A program made the position numbers and the translations under genes. The notes under the pieces were generated by a model. That model saw only the letters and a list, made by a program, of their open reading frames with translations. It ran no database searches and was not told the DNA's origin. From Reyranella sp. (lineage in GTDB: Bacteria; Pseudomonadota; Alphaproteobacteria; Reyranellales; Reyranellaceae), in contig JADHLS010000027.1 of NCBI GenBank assembly GCA_016780605.1, forward strand, positions 1-16,407: a DNA stretch of 16,407 bases, written 5' to 3'. Shown in pieces: positions 6,434 to 16,407 of the stretch. Positions within the stretch are counted from its first letter, which is position 1. Every line of letters begins with the position of its first letter.

Positions 6434-7188
6434 AGCTCGCTGCCGACGAACTGCTTGAACTCGGCGGTCCGCGGATTGGCGAAGACCTCGGCCGTCGGAC
6501 CGGTCTCCCACACCTTGCCCTGGTGCATGAACACCACGACGTCGGCGACGCGGCGGGCGAAGCCCATTTCGTGGGTGACGCTGATCATGGTCATGCCGTG
6601 ATGCGCCAGGTTCTCCATCACGCCCAGGACCTCGGCGGTGAGCTCGGGGTCGAGCGCCGAGGTCACCTCGTCGAACAGCATGACCTGCGGCTGCAGCGCC
6701 AGCGAGCGGGCGATGGCGACGCGCTGCTGCTGGCCGCCCGACAGCTGCTCGGGGTAGGACGCGACCTTGTCGGTCAGGCCGACCATGGCCAGCACCTCGG
6801 CGGCGCGCTTCCTCGCCTCGTCCTTCGACTGCTTCTTCACCAGGGTGAGGGCGAGCGTAATGTTCCGCTCGACGTTGAGATGCGGGAAGAGGTTGTAGCT
6901 CTGGAACACCATGCCGACGTCGCGGCGCAGCTGGGCGCGCGCAGCACTTCCCGGCCGGCCGACCGGATGGCCGCACACGGTGATGCCGCCGCCCTGCACG
7001 GTCTCGAGACCCGCAATGCAGCGCAGCAACGTGCTCTTGCCCGAGCCCGAGCGGCCGACGATGGCCACGGTCTGGCCGCGCTCGACCTCGAGGCTGACGC
7101 CGTCGAGCACGCGCAAGGGTCCGAATTCCTTGATGACGTCCTTGATGCTGACGACGGCGGCGGTCGTCTGTTCAAGAGCGGCCGGCAT
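6430..7188 (-). CDS. Polar amino-acid-type ABC transporter ATPase (GlnQ/HisP family)
   Basis: A 252-residue ATPase that drives the importer encoded just upstream. It carries all the catalytic motifs: Walker A GRSGSGKST (residues 45-53), Q-loop VFQSYNLFPH (Q96), signature LSGGQQQR (149-156), Walker B VMLFDEVTSALDP (169-181) with E174, and the switch histidine in SVTHEM (H206). Length and the FGxxxVLDGVSLEV opening are typical of GlnQ/HisP rather than of sugar-importer ATPases. The start ATG at 7188 has a very good AAAGGAGGG ahead of it, inside the end of the preceding permease gene, with which it overlaps by 17 bases; translational coupling is likely. It is the last gene of the minus-strand cluster. 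Confidence 0.95.
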   Translation of the reverse strand: MPAALEQTTAAVVSIKDVIKEFGPLRVLDGVSLEVERGQTVAIVGRSGSGKSTLLRCIAGLETVQGGGITVCGHPVGRPGSAARAQLRRDVGMVFQSYNLFPHLNVERNITLALTLVKKQSKDEARKRAAEVLAMVGLTDKVASYPEQLSGGQQQRVAIARSLALQPQVMLFDEVTSALDPELTAEVLGVMENLAHHGMTMISVTHEMGFARRVADVVVFMHQGKVWETGPTAEVFANPRTAEFKQFVGSEL

Positions 7189-7822
7189 GCGCCCTCCTTT
7201 CCAGCGTGCGCGCGGCCACGGAGAGCGGGTAGCACAGCACGAAATAGATGACGGCGACGGCGGTGAAGATCGCGAACGGCTCGAAAGTCGAGTTGTTGAC
7301 GATCTGGCCGGCGCGCGCCAGCTCGACGAAGCCGATCACCGAGGCGAGCGAGGTGTTCTTCACGATCTGCACCATGAAACCCACGGTTGGCGGGATGGCG
7401 ATGCGCAGCGCCTGCGGCAGGATCACGTAGGCATATTGCTGGAAGACGTTGAGGCCGAGGCAGTCGGAGGCTTCCCACTGGGTCTTTGGCACCGCCTCGA
7501 TGCAGCCGCGCCAGATCTCGCCCAGGAAGGCCGCGGCATAGACCGTGAAGGAGATACCCGCCGCAACCAGCGGATCGAGCTTGTAGCCCAGGATGCCGAG
7601 CCCGAAATAGGACAGGAACAGCACGATCAGCAGCGGCGTGCCCTGGACGAGCTGGATGTAGCCCCAGGCGATGCCGCGCAGCGTCGGCGACTTCGACACC
7701 CGCATCAGCGCGACCGGCAGGCCGACGATCGCGCCGCCCACAAAGGCGATGACCGACAGCAGGATCGTGAAGCGCGCCGCCTCGACCAGATACAGAAGAT
7801 GGTTGAAGCTGAGTTGAATCAT
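7172..7822 (-). CDS. Polar amino-acid-type ABC transporter permease (HisM/GlnP family), second subunit
   Basis: A 216-residue inner-membrane protein with about five hydrophobic segments, forming half of the transport channel. The cytoplasmic EAA loop that docks on the ATPase is visible as EASDCLGLNVFQQYAYVILP, followed by ALRIAIPP. Other family marks are GYIQLVQGTPLLIVLFLSYF, which holds the RGTP-like loop with R replaced by Q, and AAFLGEIWRGCIEAVP. It starts 10 bases after the first permease gene and overlaps the ATPase gene. With the other permease it should form a heterodimer. Confidence 0.93.
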   Translation of the reverse strand: MIQLSFNHLLYLVEAARFTILLSVIAFVGGAIVGLPVALMRVSKSPTLRGIAWGYIQLVQGTPLLIVLFLSYFGLGILGYKLDPLVAAGISFTVYAAAFLGEIWRGCIEAVPKTQWEASDCLGLNVFQQYAYVILPQALRIAIPPTVGFMVQIVKNTSLASVIGFVELARAGQIVNNSTFEPFAIFTAVAVIYFVLCYPLSVAARTLERRAHAGRS

Positions 7823-7832
7823 GGTGACGTCC

Positions 7833-8516
7833 TCACAGGGGCGTCCCCAGCCGGCGGCGGCGCTCGAACAGTGCCAGGCCGATCGCCCAGAAGCCCAGGC
7901 GATAGAGTGCCGACAGCACGAGATAGACGACGGCGACGATGATGTAGACCTCGAAGCTTCGGTAGGTGTCGGACTGCACGAGGTTGGCGGTGGCCGTCAG
8001 CTCCTCGGCCGAGATCTGCGAGGTGATCGACGAGGCGAGCATCAGCAGCACGCCCTGGCTCGCCAGCGACGGATAGACCCGCTCCATGGCCGGCAGCAGC
8101 ACGACATGCAGGATGGTCTGCAGCCGCGTCAGGCCAAGGCAGTCGGCCGCCTCGAGCTGGGTGCGCTGGATCGATTCGACACCGGCCCGCATGATCTCGG
8201 TGGTGTAGGCGCCCATGTTGATGGTGAGCGCCAGCACGGCGGAGACCTCGGCCGAGAGCTTCAGCCCCAGGCTCGACAGCCCGAAATAGACGATGAAGAT
8301 CTGGATCAGGAGCGGCGTGTTGCGGATCGCCTCGACATAGGCGCCGGCCACCCGCCGCACCACCGGCCCGCCATAGACACGGGCCAGGGCGCAGATCGTG
8401 CCGACGACGAAGCCCAGCGCAATCGACAGCACAGTGAGCTGGATGGTGAGCCACGCCCCGGCCACGAAGTCCGGCCAGCGCTCGGCCAGGAACTCGAAGT
8501 CGAACTTATAGGACAT
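7833..8516 (-). CDS. Polar amino-acid-type ABC transporter permease (HisQ/GlnP family), first subunit
   Basis: A 227-residue inner-membrane protein, the other half of the channel. The N-terminal cytosolic part is short (MSYKFDFEFLAERWPDFVAG), then AWLTIQLTVLSIALGFVVGT is the first membrane helix. Family marks are YVEAIRNTPLLIQIFIVYFG, AYTTEIMRAGVESI, and the EAA loop EAADCLGLTRLQTILHVVLLP. It follows the second solute-binding gene after 31 bases and precedes the partner permease by 10. No strong Shine-Dalgarno sequence is seen ahead of the ATG at 8516. Confidence 0.93.
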   Translation of the reverse strand: MSYKFDFEFLAERWPDFVAGAWLTIQLTVLSIALGFVVGTICALARVYGGPVVRRVAGAYVEAIRNTPLLIQIFIVYFGLSSLGLKLSAEVSAVLALTINMGAYTTEIMRAGVESIQRTQLEAADCLGLTRLQTILHVVLLPAMERVYPSLASQGVLLMLASSITSQISAEELTATANLVQSDTYRSFEVYIIVAVVYLVLSALYRLGFWAIGLALFERRRRLGTPL

Positions 8517-8547
8517 GGCTCACGCGACCCGGCAACGACCGCCGACG

Positions 8548-9348
8548 TCAGCTTCCCTTCTGCAGGAGCTCGTCGGTCGGGATGTCGACGCCATGATACT
8601 GCTTGTAGATGGCGGCGAGCTTGCCGTTCTTGAGGTTGGTCTTCACCCAGTCGTTGATCCAGGCGAGCAGCTTGGGCTCGTCCTTGCGCACCCCGATCGC
8701 CAGCCAGTTGGTCTGCATGATGATCTTGGGCTCGACCGTGCGCGCCGGGTTCTTCTTGCTGATCGCCGGCAACAGCGAGCGCGCCGTCGCGAGGATGTCG
8801 ACCTGGCCCGAAGCCACGGCCAGCGCCATGGCGGCATCGTCCTCGTAGCGCACGATCTGTGCGCCCTTGGCCTGTTTGGTGAGATCGCTGTCCTGGGTGG
8901 TGCCGCGCACCACGGCGACCCGCTTGCCGTCGAGATCGGCCAGGCTCTTGATCTGCACGCTCTTCAGCCCTGCCACCACCGACGGATGGTCGGCATAGGG
9001 GATCGAGAAGTCGATCACCTTGGCGCGGTCGGGCGTGATCGACAGCGTCGAGATCACGACGTCGGCCTTGTTGGTCTGCAGCATCGGGATGCGGCTGGGG
9101 CCGGTGGTGGTCACGATCTCGAGCTGCACGCCGAGATCCTTGGCCAACAGCTTGGCGAGATCGACGTCCGAGCCGGTCGGCTGCATCTTGTCGTCGGTCA
9201 TGCCGAAGGGCGGGATCGCGGTGTCGATGGCGACCCGGATCTTGCCCGCCTTCTTGATGTCGTCGAGCGTGTCGGCGAACGCCGACACAGCGAACGGCAG
9301 GCTGAGCGCTGCGCCTGCGATCAGGCGCAGCAGGATACGCTTGTTCAT
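8548..9348 (-). CDS. Family-3 ABC substrate-binding protein, copy 1
   Basis: A 266-residue periplasmic receptor (SBP_bac_3). The signal peptide runs from MNKRILLR through a hydrophobic run to a likely AFA-D cleavage near residue 25. The mature part opens with TLDDIKKAGKIRVAID, followed by PPFGMTDDKMQPTGSDVDLA. The hinge VISTLSITPDRAKVIDFS includes the Thr and Arg that bind the ligand's alpha-carboxylate in amino-acid receptors. VRGTTQDSDL and VASGQVDILA belong to the second lobe. Roughly half of its residues match the paralogue encoded 7 bases upstream. Its weak ribosome-binding site overlaps the stop of that gene, so coupled translation is likely. The ligand is not evident. Confidence 0.94.
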   Translation of the reverse strand: MNKRILLRLIAGAALSLPFAVSAFADTLDDIKKAGKIRVAIDTAIPPFGMTDDKMQPTGSDVDLAKLLAKDLGVQLEIVTTTGPSRIPMLQTNKADVVISTLSITPDRAKVIDFSIPYADHPSVVAGLKSVQIKSLADLDGKRVAVVRGTTQDSDLTKQAKGAQIVRYEDDAAMALAVASGQVDILATARSLLPAISKKNPARTVEPKIIMQTNWLAIGVRKDEPKLLAWINDWVKTNLKNGKLAAIYKQYHGVDIPTDELLQKGS

Positions 9349-9355
9349 GATGGAC

Positions 9356-10150
9356 CTACTGGTTCACGATCACGTCGGGCAGGTCGGTGCCGAACTGCTT
9401 CTTGTAGAGGGCGTTCAGCGTGCCGTCCTTGAGCTTGGCCGCGACCCACTTGTTCACTTCCTCGAGGAGCCGCACCTCATCCTTCTTGACGCCGATCGCG
9501 AGCTTGAAGGTATCGAGCACGAACTTCACCTCCACCTGGCGCGCCGGATTCTTCTTGTCGAGCTGGCCGACCAGCATCTCGGCGGTCGAGAAGATGTCGA
9601 CCTGGCCACTCAGAAAGGCCTGGCCTTCGGTGGCGTCGTCTTCGTAGCGCACCAGCTTCATGCCCTTGGGGCCTTCCTTGGTGAGCTGCGTGTCGTGGGT
9701 GGTGCCACGCACGGTGCCGACGGTCTTGCCGTCGAGATCGGCCATGCTCTTGAGGCCGCTGATGCTCTTGGGCGCCGCGATCACGGTGCGTAGCGCGGCA
9801 TAGGCCTTGGAGAAGTCGATGACCTTGGCGCGCTCGGGCGTGATCGACAGTGTGGAGATCACGAGGTCGGCCTTGCCGGTCTGCAGCGCCGGAATACGGC
9901 CCGCGCCGGTGGTCGACACGTGCACCAGCTCCACGCCCCAATCCTTGGCGAGCGCCTTCGCGGTCTCGACGTCCAAACCAGCGGGCTGCATCTTGTCGTC
10001 GGTCATGCCGTAGGGTGGCACGCCGAGATCGATGGCGATCCGGATCTTGCCCGACTTCTTGATGTCGTCGAGCTGATCGGCGCTGGCCGACTGCACGAGA
10101 CCCATCATGGCCACCGCCGCCACGGCGATACCTGCAAACACCCTCTTCAT
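9356..10150 (-). CDS. Family-3 ABC substrate-binding protein, copy 2
   Basis: A 264-residue periplasmic receptor of the same family as its neighbour at 8548. The ATG at 10150 (MKRVFAGI) is chosen because GGAGGAAACG lies immediately before it. The signal peptide ends near SASA-DQLDD. Family blocks are KIRIAIDLGVPPYGMTDDK, VISTLSITPERAKVIDFSKAY, VRGTTHDTQL and FLSGQVDIFS. The two receptors keep the same ligand-pocket frame but differ in the second lobe (SISGLKSMAD against SVQIKSLAD), so they may bind related but distinct ligands. It is encoded just after the isomerase gene (31-base gap), as the first transport gene in the cluster. Confidence 0.94.
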   Translation of the reverse strand: MKRVFAGIAVAAVAMMGLVQSASADQLDDIKKSGKIRIAIDLGVPPYGMTDDKMQPAGLDVETAKALAKDWGVELVHVSTTGAGRIPALQTGKADLVISTLSITPERAKVIDFSKAYAALRTVIAAPKSISGLKSMADLDGKTVGTVRGTTHDTQLTKEGPKGMKLVRYEDDATEGQAFLSGQVDIFSTAEMLVGQLDKKNPARQVEVKFVLDTFKLAIGVKKDEVRLLEEVNKWVAAKLKDGTLNALYKKQFGTDLPDVIVNQ

Positions 10151-10181
10151 CGTTTCCTCCGACTCATTCCTGTTGTTGAAC

Positions 10182-10628
10182 CTAGCGGGCCGCATCCATG
10201 TCGGCGAGCTTGGCGACGCGGCGACGAAATTCTTCCGCGGTCGAGAATTTCGCGTTGAGATAGGCGGCGATCAGGTCTTTGGCGAGCCAGGGGCCGACGA
10301 TCTGCGCGCCGATGCACATGACATTGACGTCGTCGTGCTCCACGCATTGATGAGCGGAATGCACGTCGTGGCAGACCGCGGCGCGAATGCCCTTCATCTT
10401 GTTGGCGCCGATCGAGGCGCCGACCCCGGTGCCGCAGATCATGAGCCCGCGCTGGGCGCGGCCCGAGGTAATGGCGGCGGCAACCTGGCGTGCAATGTCG
10501 GGAAAGTCGACCGGTTTGGGATCGTAGGAGCCCACGTCCTCGATCTCGTGTCCCTGTTCCTTCAGGAAGGCCAGCATCTCGGCCTTCATGGGGAAGCCTG
10601 CATGGTCCGATCCGACGACGATCTTCAT
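10182..10628 (-). CDS. rpiB: RpiB/LacA/LacB-family sugar-phosphate isomerase
   Basis: A 148-residue cytosolic aldose-ketose isomerase. RpiB interconverts ribose 5-phosphate and ribulose 5-phosphate; relatives act on allose, galactose or tetrulose phosphates. Visible signature parts: GSDHAG at residues 6-11, the Cys of ICGTGVGASIGANK (C65, the catalytic base in classic RpiB enzymes), and H98 in VEHDDVNVMCIG, where the family usually has HNDAN, so an Asp stands in the Asn position. Length is normal. Its ATG overlaps the regulator's stop by 4 bases, so it is translationally coupled to the GntR gene. Placement inside an amino-acid-type transporter operon suggests a specialised catabolic role rather than housekeeping ribose metabolism; the substrate is not known. 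Confidence 0.9.
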   Translation of the reverse strand: MKIVVGSDHAGFPMKAEMLAFLKEQGHEIEDVGSYDPKPVDFPDIARQVAAAITSGRAQRGLMICGTGVGASIGANKMKGIRAAVCHDVHSAHQCVEHDDVNVMCIGAQIVGPWLAKDLIAAYLNAKFSTAEEFRRRVAKLADMDAAR

Positions 10629-11386
10629 GTCCTGCTCGCTTCGTTCTGATAGTTCGTGATGAGGTTGTTGCGCCGCAATTCGTCGCCGATCTTGAAATGC
10701 TCACGCAGCCGCGCTTCCGCGGCGTCGGGATCGCGCTGCACCAGCGACAGGAACACCGCGCGGTGCGCATCGACCAGATGCGAGGTGATGGCGGGCTCGC
10801 GGAAGGTATCGCGCCGGCGTTCGACATGGCTGCGCATCAACAGAGGCGAGATCGCCTCGTACATCTTGCTGAGCGCGCTCGAGCCCGAAGCCTTCACGAT
10901 GGCGAGATGGAAGGCATAGTCGGCACGGCCGCCCGTCTTCGGGTCGTCGAGGGAGTCGACCAGGGTGTCGAGCATGCCGGCCAGCGCCTGCAGGTCGCGC
11001 TCGCTCACCCGCTCGCAGGCCAGCCGAATGGCCTGGCATTCGATGGCGATGCGGGCCTGCAGAACGTCGTCGAGGATGTTCGGCTCGGGCGCCAGGCAGA
11101 GCGTCAGCGCCTGGCCCAGCACCGAGGCGTCGGCGGCGCGGACATAGGCGCCGCGGCCGTGCTGGATGTCGAGCAGGCCCAGCATGGCGAGCGAGCGCAG
11201 CGCCTCGCGCAGCACTGGCCGGCTGACGCCCAGCACATTGGCAAGCTCGCGCTCGGCCAGCAGCCGATCGCCTGCCTTCAGCTCGCCCGACAGCAGCCAG
11301 TCGCGGAAGGCGGTGAAGACGCGGGCCGCGCCGCTCTGGGTGTCGGCCTCCTCCGGCCGCACGACGTTGAGGATTGCTTTTGCCAT
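10625..11386 (-). CDS. GntR-family transcription regulator, FadR/FCD subfamily
   Basis: A 253-residue DNA-binding regulator. The winged helix-turn-helix occupies about residues 22-83: LLSGELKAGDRLLAERELAN, then VLGVSRPVLREALRSLAMLG and the wing GLLDIQHGRGAYVR. The C-terminal all-helical FCD domain has the metal-binding set D156 and H160 (ADYAFH), H208 (VDAHRAVF) and H230 (REHFK). These domains usually sense a small organic acid or sugar acid. The ATG at 11386 is preferred to an in-frame GTG at 11410, because the GTG lies inside a perfect FadR-like palindrome; the preferred start has only a weak GGACAG upstream. It heads the cluster and overlaps the isomerase gene by 4 bases, so it probably controls the whole unit as well as itself. 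Confidence 0.92.
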   Translation of the reverse strand: MAKAILNVVRPEEADTQSGAARVFTAFRDWLLSGELKAGDRLLAERELANVLGVSRPVLREALRSLAMLGLLDIQHGRGAYVRAADASVLGQALTLCLAPEPNILDDVLQARIAIECQAIRLACERVSERDLQALAGMLDTLVDSLDDPKTGGRADYAFHLAIVKASGSSALSKMYEAISPLLMRSHVERRRDTFREPAITSHLVDAHRAVFLSLVQRDPDAAEARLREHFKIGDELRRNNLITNYQNEASRT

Positions 11387-11397
11387 TTGGTCTGTCC

Positions 11398-11410
11398 GTG
11401 GTCTGACCAC
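11398..11410. promoter_or_regulatory. Operator-like palindrome at the GntR regulator's start
   Basis: GTGGTCTGACCAC is a perfect palindrome around one central base and fits the TGGTC-N-GACCA type known for FadR-class regulators. It ends 12 bases before the regulator's ATG. A second, imperfect copy, TGGTCTGTCCG (11388-11398), abuts it. Repressor bound here would block the promoter or ribosome-binding region of the regulator and its operon. Confidence 0.6.
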
Positions 11411-11454
11411 TAGCAGGACCGCTTGGGCGGAGCAACGTACGTGTGCGAATGGAC

Positions 11455-11470
11455 GATAACCCGGTTTATC
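11455..11470. promoter_or_regulatory. Imperfect inverted repeat in the divergent intergenic region
   Basis: GATAACCCGGTTTATC has perfect arms GATAA/TTATC and mismatches only near the centre. It lies in the 251-base divergent region (11387-11637) between the regulator and kinase genes and could be an operator, but no family match is claimed. No convincing promoter boxes were recognised there by eye. Confidence 0.25.
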
Positions 11471-11637
11471 ACCAAAGAGCCCATCGGAAGGCCCGTTTTG
11501 TCACCCCGAGGACGCAACTAACCGGCAACGTCGGCGTTAGCTGTCTCTAGCGGGGGAGTGTCTGGGACTGGCTCCATCGGGAAACCGAAATATGGACCTC
11601 CGCTTGGTGCCGGTGACGATCCAAGCAGGGGGAAGGC

Positions 11638-16407
<4,770 letters not shown>

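Noticed and set aside
11435..11442. ACGTACGT palindrome between the regulator and kinase genes
   Set aside because: Eight bases is too short to support as an operator without a second copy or a known matching regulator.

Overview
The window is GC-rich (third codon positions almost all G/C). Its gene content (several ABC-uptake systems for organic acids or amino acids, a universal stress protein, FCD-type GntR regulation and a very large cytosolic hybrid kinase) and its short C/G-rich palindromes suggest a metabolically versatile alphaproteobacterium, for example in the Rhizobiales/Rhodospirillales area. This is inference from gene style; no rRNA or tRNA gene is visible to confirm it.

Layout. 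(1) 1-2422, plus strand: the end of one family-5 solute-binding protein and a complete paralogue, separated by a pair of inverted palindromic repeats. (2) 2443-4598, minus strand: a YaiI/YqxD-family protein, a small exported protein of unknown function and an enolase-superfamily enzyme. (3) 4683-5408, plus: a periplasmic-binding-protein-like protein without signal peptide, divergent from the enolase-superfamily gene. (4) 5529-6433: a small lipoprotein (minus) divergent from a shortened universal stress protein (plus). (5) 6430-11386, minus: a tight seven-gene cluster with a FadR-type GntR regulator, an RpiB/LacAB-type sugar-phosphate isomerase, two tandem family-3 solute-binding proteins, two permeases and an ATPase. 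(6) 11638-16407, plus: a giant soluble hybrid histidine kinase that runs off the window.

How they work together. The block at 6430-11386 looks like one transcription unit. The regulator and isomerase genes overlap by 4 bases, the two binding-protein genes are 7 bases apart, and the last permease and ATPase genes overlap by 17 bases. A perfect FadR-like palindrome lies on the regulator's own start region, suggesting autoregulation of the whole unit. An isomerase of phosphosugars inside a polar-amino-acid-type importer operon is the most suggestive metabolic link here: the ligand may be a sugar acid or a sugar/amino-acid conjugate rather than a plain amino acid.

The most striking protein is the kinase. 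Eight 92-residue units repeat without a single base of length change over 2.2 kb, each holding one canonical HAMP and one HAMP-like segment. GAF, coiled-coil, HisKA, HATPase and at least two receiver domains follow, and no membrane segment is seen at the N-terminus. The layout resembles the fungal group III (Nik1/Os-1) kinases. No transposase, phage gene, CRISPR array, tRNA or rRNA was found.
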